From the NCBI GenBank assembly GCA_021018995.1, contig CM037591.1, positions 66,987,901-67,051,900 on the forward strand: 64,000 nt of DNA. The letters run 5' to 3'. Position numbers and translations under genes: made by a program. Below are positions 33,757-46,097 of this stretch, piece after piece. This DNA comes from Chloranthus sessilifolius. Its lineage: Eukaryota > Streptophyta > Magnoliopsida > Chloranthales > Chloranthaceae. Each line of letters begins with the position of its first letter. Positions within the stretch are counted from its first letter, which is position 1. Below the pieces are notes generated by a model that made no database searches, had not been told where the DNA came from, and saw only the letters and a list, made by a program, of their open reading frames with translations.

Positions 33757-36700
33757 GTACATTACAAATTTATAAGAAGGGAAGCGACGTGACATACAAA
33801 GCTCGAGTGTTGATAGACCCGGGGTCTACCCACTCATTTGTTACACCTGGCTTCATGAAGAGGATGAAAGTCGACCCAGAGGAGTTAGACTTCGTTTTAA
33901 CTGTGACTGTTCCTATTGGGAAAGCGGTTGATACCGAGAAGGGTTGCAACTCCGTGAGCATGAGAGTCATGGATGGAGATGCCTTTGAGTTACCGGCGAA
34001 CCTAATTCTATTAGACATGCAAGGATTCGACGTGATCCTTGGCATGGATTGGTTATCAACTCATTGTGCGACGGTAGATTGTAAGGACAAGGTCGTCATC
34101 TTCAGACCCAACACAAGGAGATCGTTTAGATTTCGAGGAGAGAGGTCGACACACCTACCACTTATCTCGGCAGTCAAGGCCGAGCGATTGATCAGAAAAG
34201 GTTGTATGGTATTTTTGAAGGAGCATAAAGAGGAGAAGAATGTTATATCTGAGATAGCAGTTGTGCGAGACTTCGTCGATGTATTTTCAGTGGAGTTACT
34301 TGGATTACCTCCAGAGAGAGAGATAGAATTCGCCATCGACTTAGCACCAGGAACGGAGCCTGTTTCTAAACCACTATACAGAATGGCTCCTGCTGAGTTG
34401 AAGGAGTTAAAAGAGCAGCTATAAGAATTAATGGACAAGGGTTTTGTTAGACCGAGCATGTCTCTATAGGGAGCACCGATTTTGTTTGTAAAGAAGAAAG
34501 ATGGGTCAATGCATCTGTGCATTGACTATCGACAATTGAACAAACTGACCATCAAGAATCGATACCCTTTGCCTAGGATAGATGACTTGTTTGATCAACT
34601 GCAAAGAGCGAAGTATTTCTCTAAGATCGATCTGAGATCGGGATACCATCAGTTGATAGTCAAGGCAGAGGATATTTAGAAGACTGTATTCAGGACTCGA
34701 TACGGACACTATGAGTTCCTAGTGATTCCGTTTGGGTTGACAAATGCCCCGGCGTCATTCATGGATTTAATGAATAGGGTGTTTAAACCACACCTAGACT
34801 CTTGTGTCGTAGTGTTTGTTGACGACATCCTGATCTATTCAAAATCAGAGGAAGAGCATAAAAAGCACTTGAGAGTAGCCCTATAGACTCTACGTGAACA
34901 CCAGTTATACGCCAAGCTCAGCAAGTGCGAGTTTTGGTTAGAAGAAGTTAGCTTTTTGGGACATGTCGTCTCAAAGTTTGGTGTCACGGTAGATCCAGCA
35001 AAGATCGAAGCAGTAGTGAATTGGGAGCAACCAAAGACCGTGACCGACATCCGCAGTTTCCTAGGATTAGCGGGTTACTATCGGCATTTCGTTGAGGGTT
35101 TTTCAAAAATATCAGGACCACTCATGAGACTTACACAGAAGGATGCAAGGTTTGAATGGAGTGAGGCATGCAAGAAGAGTTTTCAAGAACTCAAGAAGAG
35201 ACTCACTTCAGCTCCAGTGTTAGCTATTCCTTCAGGCAGTGGAGGGTTTGTAGTGTATAGTGATGCTTCGTATACTGGTTTGGGCTGTGTGCTTAATCAA
35301 CACAAAAAGGTGATAGCATATGGGTCGAGACAGTTGAAAGAGCATGAGAAGAATTATCCGACACATGACCTGGAATTAGTAGCGGTCATTTTTGCGCTCA
35401 AGATTTGGAGACATTACTTATACGGTGAGACGTTCGAGATTTTCACCGATCATAAGAGCCTCAGATATTTGTTTACATAGAAGGAACTAAACATGAGGTA
35501 GCGCAGATGGATGGAGTTCCTTAAGGACTATGACTGTTCCATACAGTACCATCCAGGCAAGGCTAATGTGGTAGTTGACGCCTTGAGTCAGAAGAGTTTA
35601 GCTCAATTGGCTACCTTAATTTTGGGTATGCATAGATGAAAACTGTTTGAAGATCTGGCACTATATGATGCAAACATTGAGTCACAAGCTACAGGAGCCT
35701 TCTTGGCTAATATCTCAATGAGACCGATGATATTTGAGCATATCCATGAGCTCCAGATGAAAGACCCGACGCTAACAAAGATTCGTCAAGATGTAACTGA
35801 AGGCATTACATCTGAGTTTTCAATCAAGGAGGATGGTTCCTTATTGTTCAAGGGCCGCCTCTGTATTCCGGATAACGCCGATCTACGACGAACAATTCTT
35901 GATGAATCTCACAAATCAAGCTATGCTATCCACCCAAAAAGCACAAAGATGTATCAAGATTTGAAAAAGAACTACTGGTGGAGAGGCTTGAAACAAGATG
36001 TGGCAGAGTACGTGTGGCGGTGTTTGACGTGCCAACAAGTGAAGATCGATGATAGACACCCCGCAGGTTTATTGTAGCCTCTACCTATACCGAAATGGAA
36101 GTGGGAGTTGATCTCTATGGACTTCATCGTTGGGCTACCGAGTACTGCAAAGAAATACAATGCCATTTGGGTAGTGGTCGATCGATTGACCAAGTTAGCG
36201 CACTTCTTGCCTTACAACACGATGTACACGGCGGGAAGATTGGCAGAGCTGTATATGAAGGAGATTGTCCGTTTGCATGGGATTCTGAGTAGCATTGTTT
36301 TAGACCGTGACCCATTGTATACATCAAAGTTTTGGAAGAAATTTCAAGAAGGAATGGGAACGAGACTAGATTTCAGTACGACATTCCATCCGCAAACTGA
36401 CGGACAGACTGAGAGGGTCAATCAGATAATTGAGGACATGCTTAGGGCATGAATGTTGGAATTACAAGGATCGTGGGATCAGCACCTACCCTTGATTGAG
36501 TTCGCATATAATAAAATCATTCAGACGAGCATTAGGATGGCACCATATGAAGCACTTTACAGACGACGATGTAGATCGCCCATCAATTGGGAAGAAACGG
36601 GTGAGAAATTTGTTTTGGGACTCGAGATACTGGAAGATAATGCCACCTATGTTCGTATGATAAGGGCAAAACTCAAAGCGGCTCAGAGCAGACAGAAAAG

Positions 36701-37163
36701 CTATGCAGATATCAAGCGGATGAGTGTAGACTTCAAGGTGGGTGAACACGTGTTTGTGAAAGTGTCACCTATGAAGGGGGTGATGAGGTTTGGAAAGAGA
36801 GGGAAGCTAAGTCCCCGCTATCTTGGACCGTTTGAAGTTTTGGGTCGAGTAGGGGAAGTTGCTTACCGCATTGGATTGCCACCGTTATTCGATCCAGTAC
36901 ACAATGTCTTCCACGTATCTATGCTCAGGAAGTACCTTAATGACCCTGATCACGTGTTGAGCGGTCAATCATTCGAGATGCATGAGGACATGACTATGAT
37001 CGAAGAGCCGGTGGAGATTTTGGATCGAAAGGAACAAGTGTTGCGAACAAAAGTGATTCCATTAGTACTTGTCCGATGGAAGCATCATTCGGCCGAAGAA
37101 GCTACATGAGAACGAGAGGCCGACGTGAAGGAACAGTATCCAAGCTTGTTTGCGACAGCTTGA
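33757..37163 (+). pseudogene. pol of chromovirus B, one frame with many nonsense codons
   Basis: A single reading frame runs from the acceptor to the chromodomain end with no net frameshift visible, interrupted by about ten stops. Order: protease ([21 protein letters not shown]), RT (FVDD in [11 protein letters not shown]), RNase H ([13 protein letters not shown]), integrase ([34 protein letters not shown]), and chromodomain (EPVEILDRKEQVLRTKVIPL, EREADVKEQYP). Most stops look like CAG to TAG, CAA to TAA or TGG to TGA/TAG transitions. Confidence 0.9.
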
Positions 37164-37384
37164 GAGTCAAAATTGTATCACCGCAAGCACCTTTGTGGAT
37201 TTAAATCATATGTTGTAATTCAATATCGATCTTATGATCAATTTATCAAAGGGAAAGCACTTATCCACATAGCGTATTTAAATGCCGTGATGATGTGTTT
37301 AGTGGAACCAATGACCAGCTGGTATCATAATTTACCAAGAGAAATCAAGGAAGCAGAAAATTATGAAAGTTTAAAGAATCTGAT
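37164..37384 (+). other. Short unexplained segment between pol and the array in B
   Basis: A 74-codon open frame (37173-37397) contains WYHNLPREIKEAENYESL, which vaguely recalls the WY-x-LP of retrotransposon gag proteins. It has no counterpart that I can see in A or D. Origin unknown. Confidence 0.3.
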
Positions 37385-37940
37385 CAAAATCGATTAATCG
37401 ATTAATCAATTTGGAAATTCGATTAATCGATTTTGGTCGATTAGTCGACTGGCATGTGCCAGTGACTGGAAATTTGATAGGGATTCAGAAAAATGACAAA
37501 GTGAAATTTTGATTAATCGACCTGGGTTTTGATTAATCGATTTATGATTTTGGTTAATCGATCTGGGGATTCGATTAATCGAGTAACTTAAGGAATTTAG
37601 AAAATTTTGAAGCGTGATATACGATTTCGATTAATCGAACTGGAGGTTCGACTAATCGAGTCACTTAATGAATTTGGGAAAAATTTGAAGGACCTCACGA
37701 TTTCAACTAATCGAATTAAAATTTGATTAATCGATTTTAGAATTTTGATTAATCGACTGGCTCACGCCATTGAGCTCTAAAACTTAAAAATTTAAACGGA
37801 TACGATTTCGATTAATCGAAATGATTTTGATTAATCGATTTTGAGTTTCGACTAATCGATTTTGGAAATCGATTAATCGATTTCGTGCGGCTTAACCAAG
37901 TTTTGAATCTCGATTAATCGACTTCGGAAATCGATTAATC
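37385..37940. repeat. TCGATTAATCGA palindrome array upstream of the extra ORF (B)
   Basis: At least a dozen TCGATTAATCGA-type motifs and variants lie between the chromodomain end and the TATA box. The spacers differ from those in the LTR array, although both contain a GAGCTC/GGCTCA-type segment or a CCAGTGGCTGG segment. Confidence 0.9.
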
Positions 37941-37951
37941 GAGCCAGAGCC

Positions 37952-37963
37952 TATATATATAAA
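37952..37963 (+). promoter_or_regulatory. TATA box for the extra ORF of element B
   Basis: TATATATATAAA about 10 bp after the last palindrome and about 240 bp before the extra ORF start. Confidence 0.6.
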
Positions 37964-38190
37964 TTATAGGGGATTCCTCCCCATTCGAAATCATTTAGAG
38001 CCTTTTCTTTTGCGCGCCTTCTTCTTCTTCTTCTCCAACCGACCGAGATACCTAAGGTTTGGGCATTTCGAGTCGATTTCAGAACGAAATGGTGCTACAT
38101 TGAGTCAAATACCTAAGGTAAAACCCTAGTTTCCTCTTCTTTTCCATTTCAAACCACATAAACCCTAGTTTTTGTAAATTTTCACCTAAA

Positions 38191-39633
38191 ATGCCGCCTA
38201 AAATGCGGTTGTCTTCGAAGAAGGCAACCTCTAAGCTTCCGGTCCGGCATAAGAACACCGCACCGCCACCACCTACCCCATCACCGGTGAGGACTCCATC
38301 ACCGTCGGCATCGGAGACCACCTCCGGTTCGACGAGCGCGGCTTCGCACGAGTCTTCAGGCGAGTCTACGCCCATGCCACCACCACCCACCAATGTACTT
38401 CAACCCAACGAGTGGTGGGCGGCTAAGACCTTTGAGATCGAGTACATCATCGATCAAACCCTATTCACAAACCCCGATGTATCGGGTGAGACCCAATGGG
38501 CTCGTAATTACCTTCAAAAGGCCGGTCTCGGCAACCTTTTGAAACCAATCCGTGGGTCCTACTACTCTCGATTGGTTCGTTTATTCTACCAAGGGCTAAC
38601 GGACGGCCCTACCGACGATATTATTTTGACCAAAATAGAGGGTCGCGACTACACATTCACCTGTCGCCACATCCATGAGGTTCTTGAATGTTACCTCGAC
38701 TTCGTACCCGAGACCACCCTCCTTCCACCCTTCGAGGAGGAGGTGAGATTTGAGGAGATCATGACCCGCATGACCAACGGGAAGAAGGGGTCGGGATCCT
38801 CCATTAAAAGGGTCGACCTTCCCCACTACATGTGGATGCTTGATTCGATAATCAAGTGCAACCTTTACCCACTGCGCCACGACACTGAGCGGGTAGAGAA
38901 AGTGTAACAGGCACTCTATGCAGCCTTTTGTGGCCGTTGGTTTGACGCCACGATGCTCATCCTAGAGGGGATGAGGTATATCAAGGGCAAGTTGATGAAG
39001 GGCAACTTGAGGCCTAAAGAAAAGATGCCTTATGCTCGGCTCATCTCGAGCATGCTGGAGTGCTATTCCAACACTCCATAATACACCATATCACCCCACG
39101 AGGAGAGGGCAACGAACCGAGTGAAGACGTTCTCGAACTCTTCATGGAGCCGTAACTACAACCTACTAAAGCGGACCCTACCGGCTTCGGGTCCCGCACT
39201 ACCAGCAGCAACACCAGTGGCACCACCACCACCCCCACCACCACATCAGGACCCACCCATGGGTGGGGCACACCCGGTTGAGCCACCAGCAGAGGGGGCA
39301 CCCTCCCATACAACCGCTTCACCTATGCCGCCAGCGCAGTCCGCGGCAGCTACACCTACTTCTTCATATCGCCGGTGAGCGGCTCGCCAGGCTCCGACGA
39401 TAGAGGACGTGTTGGCTAGGATGGAGGCCAACAACGAGCGGATGAACCGGCGAATGGACTTTCTGATGTACCACACTATGCGGTACATCTATCCGTTGGA
39501 TTATCAGCAACCCCTAGCTCAGGAGGAGGCATGGACGATAGGTCGGATCGCATTCCACATGGGTGCCATCTTCCATGCGAGCACATCGGCTGTCGATGCA
39601 TCTGGCTCGGTGCCACCGCAGCAAAGCCTATGA
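38191..39633 (+). pseudogene. Additional ORF of chromovirus B, three in-frame stops
   Basis: It starts MPPKMRLSSKKATSKLPV and remains in one frame to 39633, with stops at 38905, about 39079 and 39376. It aligns along nearly its whole length with the intact 505-aa protein of element A: NEWWAAKTFEIEYIIDQ, ETQWARNYLQ, RLVRLFYQGL, MWMLDSIIKCNLYP, a Pro-rich stretch, and DVLARMEANNERMNRRMDF. The absence of frameshifts suggests fairly recent loss. Confidence 0.8.
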
Positions 39634-39973
39634 GACACCCTAGCCTGGTGCCACCAGCAAAGCTGACGATTCCACCAAAGACACGCCTCACATCGATATC
39701 CAGGGGAGGGGACGGCGTGAGCCTGAGACGAGGATGTTTTTGTATGACTGATTTTGTGAGATTTAATGTAATTGAAATGATGTAATTTAACAAGTTGTAA
39801 ATTTTGGAAATTAATGAAATACAGAAATTTTTTATGTATGTGCTTGAATTAATTGTGTTTACTTGCTCTGTATAATGCATCAGTCAACTTTTGCATGTGT
39901 GGTTACGTGCTACCCCAGTGTGTGGGGTACCCAAGCGAGCACCTTTGAGTTATTTTTGAGGACAAAAATTCCC

Positions 39974-39986
39974 AAGGTGGGGAGAA
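39974..39986 (+). other. Polypurine tract of element B
   Basis: AAGGTGGGGAGAA directly before the 3' LTR start TGTAATATC. D has AAGGTGGGGTGAA at the same place (51705-51717). Confidence 0.85.
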
Positions 39987-42314
39987 TGTAATATCTTGAA
40001 AAATTGATCGTTTGACTTTAACCTCGGGATCCGTGCCCGATTGATCTTAGGTTTGACTAAGTGATGGTCAAACATTGAGTTCATGAAGTTATGTACTAAT
40101 GTGAGATTAGTGTGACCTAAGTGTATAGTATTGGGTTAAGTTGCAGTCACATACACCTATCTTTGGTGTATGTGTTTAACACATAAGGCCAAGAGAGGAT
40201 ATAAGGGTTTTAATAACCCTAGTTTCTTTTTGCTTTGGTTATTGAAGAGAGTTAAGAGGAGAGAGAGAGGAGTAAAGAGGAGTTATGGAGGCTAGAAGCT
40301 AGTGCAAATCAAGAGGAGGAGCTAGCATTAATTGTCGGATTCAAAGTGATTTGGGATCGTTGAAGCAAGTGATGGAACCCTAGCCACCAAACCCAACAAA
40401 TCAATCCCTTGAAGAGATTATTGAGGTGAGTTTTAATTAAAGTGAATGCATATATTGTAGACGCGTTTAATTCAGTCAATATAGTTTAAAAAGGATAGAT
40501 TAAAGGCTTAGAAAAGAAGGGAAAAGATTTGGAAGAATAGCCCGAAAGGGGGATGAATTTGGCCAATTTGATTAATCGAAATTGAGATTTGATTAATCGA
40601 TTTTGGCCAAGAAGTTGAAAAGTCATGAAAGCCCGATTTCGATTAATCGAATTGTATTTCGATTAATTGATTTGGATTTTGATTAGTCGATTTGGAAATT
40701 GACTAATTGACTGGGTACCTCTAGTGGCTGGAGAAAAGAGACCTGGAGAAATTGACTAATCGAGTTGGGAAATCGATTAATCAATTTTGGTTTTCGATTA
40801 ATCGATTTGGGATCGACTAATCGATTTCAGACTTTCGACCACTTGATTTGGGAATCGACCTTAGTATTTTAGAGATTTCGATTAATCGATTTGGGATCGA
40901 TTAATCGAATTTGAATCTCGATTAATCGATTTTGGGAATCGATTAATCGATTTGGGTTTCGATTAATCGATTTTGGGAATCGATTAATCTATTTGTGTTT
41001 CGATTAATCAATTTTGGGAATCGATTAATCGACTTTGACAGTTTTGCTTAACTTTCTTAGTTTTCTTTGAGATTCATGGAGGGTCCAGATCCTTCTTCAT
41101 TTACATCTTTAGTGATGTATTGCGTGCATTGTGATGTACCATAGGTGGTACGTCTGAAAGCGAGCACAAGAAGCCGCGTGGGACCTTGATGCTTGGACCA
41201 TCAGAAAATTGAGGTAGAGAACACCTTGAACATGTACTTTAATTTCAAAAGCATGTATGTAGTAATATAATTATCAGATTTGAAGTTATTTTAACTATGA
41301 CAAGCTTTGTGAAAATGGGTGTGTGTGTGACACCAAGAATGTGATAAAGGCATCTGTGTGATGCAAGTAATTAAGAATAAGTAATCTAATGAGATTGAGA
41401 CATCCCTAGGGGATGAGAAAGTAATAAAGGCATCAGGTGTGATGCGGGTATGTATACATCCCAGGGATGTATGTATATGATTGAATAATTACTGTTGAGG
41501 CCTAACTGATATAAGATAGCACACTTACACGGTGAATAACTCTATGTAAAGTACATGTTATTTTTGTTATTTGAGGTTTGATAGGATACCCCACCGACGT
41601 GGCGGGATACCCATGACGCATTGTAACAGATATCCGTGACCTGCATGCTGCCAATCCGTATACCGTATGGAGGTTTATCCAGTAATGTGATACATCCTGT
41701 GGATGTTGAGATGAGTTTTTAACCCCGCCGCCTAGTGAAAAGGGGCTTGGGTCGTATTCCCAGGGAATACTTTATAACAACTGTCTATTTAGACGACGAT
41801 GAAGGGTATCTCATTGGGGCTCGAGGCTATATTGCTCGGGGATTACTTAAGTTGAAGATTTAAGATTTGCTTTAGGCCTGTTCAGTGTCATTCATGATAA
41901 ATCAATAGTAAAGTAAGACATATAAATTACCAGTAAATCTTGAATGCAATTACCATCTTTTGAACTATTTTCTAGCTAATGCATAGACACATCATGCTTA
42001 GAGTATCATGGAATATATGTGAGTTTTAACTTATATGTTCATAGTGTTTGTTCCCTATGGAGCTAGGATGTAGCTCACCCTTTAGACTATACGTCATAGG
42101 TCCATTGATAGCAGCTGTCGTGGCTTCGGGAGACGTAGATCCGGGTGATTCAGCTTACGCACCTGGAGACTAGTTGGAGCCTCCACCCGAGGACTTCTTC
42201 TAGGAAACTCTACTGTGTACTTTGACAGAGTAATTTTTGAGAACAGATTGTGCGGCTTGATACGTCAAGCCCTTATTTTGATAAACATGTAATTAAATTG
42301 GATTATTCTTTTGG
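39987..42314 (+). repeat. 3' LTR of chromovirus B, truncated
   Basis: Closely matches the 5' LTR through the TATA box, array, dyads and acidic frame region, but stops after GATTATTCTTTTGG. About 260 bp of the LTR end are missing and the sequence continues as the D LTR. Confidence 0.9.
40565..41035. repeat. TCGATTAATCGA palindrome array in 3' LTR of B
   Basis: Same array as 30150-30580 with additional copies and several decayed ones (TTGATTAATCG, CGATTAATCT). Confidence 0.88.
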
Positions 42315-44472
42315 GAATCGTACACGTCATGTGCCAATCACGTGTACGTGTGGTTCACAAGGAAACCAATTTAACATATATACACTGGGCGTATATGTGT
42401 GAAACACACTACTTCTTTTCTTTCACTATATAAGTGAAAGTGGGGGAGAGGTCCCTCCCATACGTAACCAAATTAAATCTTAGAAGGAGAGAAGGAAGAA
42501 TAGAGAGAAAGGAGAGAAGGTTTTGTAAAGAGGAGTAGGGTGGGGCTTGTTGGATCAGGCCATAGAGGATTAGGAAAGGAAATGGGTGAGGGACCAGGAA
42601 TTTCCTCCATTCGTGTTAGAAGATTGGATTAAGTTATAGAAGATACATCGAATGAGGTATGTTAAATGCATATAATACTTAGGTGTGTTCTTATTGCATC
42701 TATAAAGCATCGGTTGAATGGTTTTGATGCTAAAAAGGGACCTTAAATGGAGTAAGAGGTTGCTTCTCGAATAGATCGAGGTGTCAAAATCATCGCTCCT
42801 CGCTCAAGCGGTCTAAAGGGATCGCTCGAGAGAGGACAAACTATAAAAATACAGCTCCGGGCTCGCTCGAGCGGTCCCCAAAACAAAAGGGAAGCTCGCT
42901 CGAGCGAGGTCCCCAGTAAAGCTTTAGGCGACTCGATTAACCGCTCGAGCGACCTCGATTTAACCGCTCGAGCGAGGTCAAGTGACCGCTCGAGCGAGGT
43001 CTAGTGACCACTCGAGCGAGGAATTTTGCTCGCTCGCGTGAGGCACCACTCAGTTTTTGAAATTATTGGTATAGAAACATGGAGGTTATGCACTCCAATG
43101 ATTCTAGTAACCTTTCTAAGCATATTCTAAATACATGAAATATAGGTTTGACGTATGATCGTGAAGTGTAAACCTCTACGAGAAAGCGTGCTTTGAAATT
43201 CGTCGAGGTAGGGAATATTCTTGAAACATGTATTTTATTTCATCATCCCATATATGTTGTGTAACACTATGAAAAGGGTCAGTATTGTATGATCTTTCAA
43301 TAAGGGGTGTGTGCGTGGGTTTCAAGGTGAAACCATGAAGTCCCCAGGGGACGGAATATTGTAATGAGGGCATCTAAATGATGTATTAAACGAGTTGTAT
43401 CCCAGGGATACAGACAAAAATAAATCGTGAAACTAAAGCATAATGATAAGGCCTAATGTACTAAAAATTAGCACAAGTCACGGTGAATAACTATAAGTAA
43501 TGCACATCGATATTTTGTTATTTGAGGTTTGATTAGAATACCCCATCGACGTGGCGGGATACCCACGATTGACGCGGCAAGATATTCGTGACCGGTACGG
43601 CGGCCAATCCGTACACTTATAGCACATCCCAGGGATGTAGATTTAATAATAGACCCCTTCCCCGCCACCTACGAGAAGGGGCTTGGGCAGTATTCCCAGG
43701 GAATACACGTAACAATTGTCTAGTAGACGACGATGGTGGGTATTCCATCGGGGCTCGATGCTATATTGCTCGGGAATTATTTAAGTTAAAGGTTTAAGTG
43801 ATTAGGTCGAATTCATAACTAAACCAGTAAGATGAGAACAAACAACACTATGAAAAGAAATTAGCTGTATCCATTTTTGTTATTTCAGTTATATCAATTG
43901 TTCTGCTTAAAGGTGATACCTAGTAAATTGTGCTCTCAAAACAGCTAACATATATGTGAGATTTAATCTATATGTTGACTTTGTTTCCCTATTGAGCTAG
44001 GATGTAGCTCATCCCTTAGACTATACGTCGCAGGTTTAGGACTAGCGGCAACAAGGACTTCTGGAGACTTTGATCCAGGGGATTCTGCATCACGACCACG
44101 AGGAATCAGAGCCTCCTCCTGAAGAATTCTTCTAGGAGACCCACTGCGTACTTTGGGAGTGAGTTGAGAGTGTTAGGCACGGCTTGGTATATCAGGCCTC
44201 CTTATTGAATGTAATTAAATTCGGTATGCTGTTGATAAAACTCTTGAGATGCACATTCATATAACGGCTTAGGTAAGTTCTTATGCTCATGAATTGGCAT
44301 GGGACAAGGACTGCCTTTAAGCACCATGACTATATTCTTTTTCTTTATGAGAATTCATTAGAGTAAAATTTTGGCTTGCTCATACCAAATGTATTGTAAA
44401 GGTTTGTGGGACACGACCTCGAGGGTCGTGCTGATGGCACGGTTTTGGAGCACCGAAAATTGGGCTGTCACA
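42315..44472 (+). repeat. 5' LTR of chromovirus D (5' end missing)
   Basis: Matches 51737-53984. The TATA box ACTATATAAG is at 42427, a donor-like GAG-GTATGT at about 42658, the array at 42795-43040, and dyads TATCCCAGGGATA (about 43408), CATCCCAGGGATG (43625-43637) and ATTCCCAGGGAAT (about 43692). It ends GGGCTGTCACA. The acidic frame is damaged in this copy. Confidence 0.9.
42795..43040. repeat. CTCGCTCGAGCGAG palindrome array in 5' LTR of D
   Basis: About nine motifs with the core GCTCGAGCGA or close variants, separated by short spacers such as GGTCAAGTGACC. It occupies the same LTR position as the TCGATTAATCGA array of A-C. Confidence 0.9.
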
Positions 44473-44558
44473 GTTGGTATCAAAAAGCCCTTTCTTTTAG
44501 TTCTGGCTGTCATCTTGTCAGAACATAGGGACTTTTGCTAACGAAACTGTGGTTTCTC

Positions 44559-45972
44559 ATGCAGACCGTTATGTTTCCTAGAGGAAGAGGCCGACCCAGG
44601 GGTGGTCACGATAGGAATTTACGCAGTAGAGATGGCTTCGTCTCGCTTACAAACAGAGTGCCATTAGGAAACAGGGAGATTCCCTAGGGAAGTGGCCAGG
44701 GAGAAAACCAAAATAAAGTAGAAGATCAGGATCGAGATCCCCAGGATCGAAATCAGAGGGAACAAGATAGAGTGAGGGAGAGAAATAAAGAAAGAAAAGA
44801 GCGTCAGAGGATGATGCACACAATGGAGACAATGGCAACTGCCATGGAACAACAAGTAGCGTCCTTGGCAGCACATACAGTCTCAGAACCACAACGGACA
44901 CCTACACTTCTAGTAGGACCTACACCACCAGTGGCTTCAGCATTTACCGAGTTCAGAAGGATGAGACCTCCTAACTTTTCAGGACAGGCAGACACAATGG
45001 CGGCAGAAAATTGGCTGGGTGAAATGGAAAAAGTGTTTAGCATACTCACATGCACGGAGGACGAGAGCGTCCGTTGGGCGGCATATATGCTAGATGGAGA
45101 GGCTGGACCTTGGTGGAAATCTGTTTCGCGAACAAGAGCACAAGAAACTCCAGATATGCCTTGGACTTGGGATGAATTCGTAGAAGAATTCAATAAGCAA
45201 TATTTTCCTGAAGTGGTGAGAAATCAGATGGAGACCCAATTTTTGTAACTAATGCAAGGAAGAATGACCGTGAGAGAGTACGGAGTAGAATTCATGAGAC
45301 TGGCTCGTTTCGCTCCAGATTACGTAGTTTCAGATGTGATGAAAGTGAAGAGGTTCCAACAGGGTTTAAGGTCAGACATCCGAGGAGGGGTTGCGCCCTT
45401 CCAGCTGAAGACCTACGGAGAGGTAATGAGCAAGGCATTAGTAATCGAAGAAGAAAACAATAACCGATATCGTTAGAGGGAACAACATTGAAGGGGAAGC
45501 ATAGATCCAAACAGGATGGGGAGCTATGAATCAGTACATAAGAAACCGAGGTTTGTAGCACCGAATCAGAGACAACCTTTCTAGACAGGGTATGGGAGAG
45601 TCGCACAACAAACTACTCATCAAAGTTTTTCGTTGCTGGCATCAGGGAGACCGATGAGGTATGAGGGCCTCAATTCGAGAGCTCTTTTCGAGAATTACTA
45701 ATTCAACACCAAGAGAGACTTGTGCCAAGTGTGGCAAGTCCCACAAAATGGCGGATTGTAGGCAGGGAATGCGAGGCTGTTTCAAATGTGGCAAGATAGG
45801 CCACGTGATTAGAGATTGCCCTGAGGCAATCAAGGAGAAGACGGCCCCGGCTTCCACGCCACGACCTATTCAATCACGAAAGCCAGTTGTTCAAAGGAGA
45901 TCCTATGTAGTTACCGCACAAGAAGCAGGGAGTGTACACGACATCATCCAAGGTGAGATTTCCTTTAAATAA
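44559..45972 (+). pseudogene. gag: gag of chromovirus D, with stops and small indels
   Basis: MQTVMFPRGRGRPRGG at 44559. Stops near 44688, 45246 and 45474 and a frame change near 45660 break it. Capsid segment VRWAAYMLDGEAGPWW and knuckle CFKCGKIGHVIRDC are clear. The unspliced form ends at 45970-45972. Confidence 0.88.
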
Positions 45973-46097
45973 AGAATTTTAGTTATACTTTTTATATATA
46001 GAGAATGTGCATTCATTAGGGCTGTGTAGAGAACCGTGTTTATGCGTTAGAAATTCTAAATAAGTATATGCTAAGTATGTATATGTATGTGTTATAG
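45953..46097 (+). other. Gag-pol intron of element D (145 nt)
   Basis: CAAG-GTGAGA to TTATAG-GTATG. Phase 1 on both sides; the join makes a glycine codon followed by the frame opening at 46100. Confidence 0.78.

Larger units (their letters stand above)
29568..42314 (+). mobile_element. Chromovirus B, nearly full length
   Basis: Order: 5' LTR (29568-32111), gag, intron, pol, palindrome array, TATA box, extra ORF, polypurine tract, 3' LTR truncated at 42314. Preceding bases GGAAA would be one target duplication. The 3' LTR lacks its last part and passes directly into the LTR of element D. The coding regions are broken mostly by nonsense changes. Confidence 0.9.
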
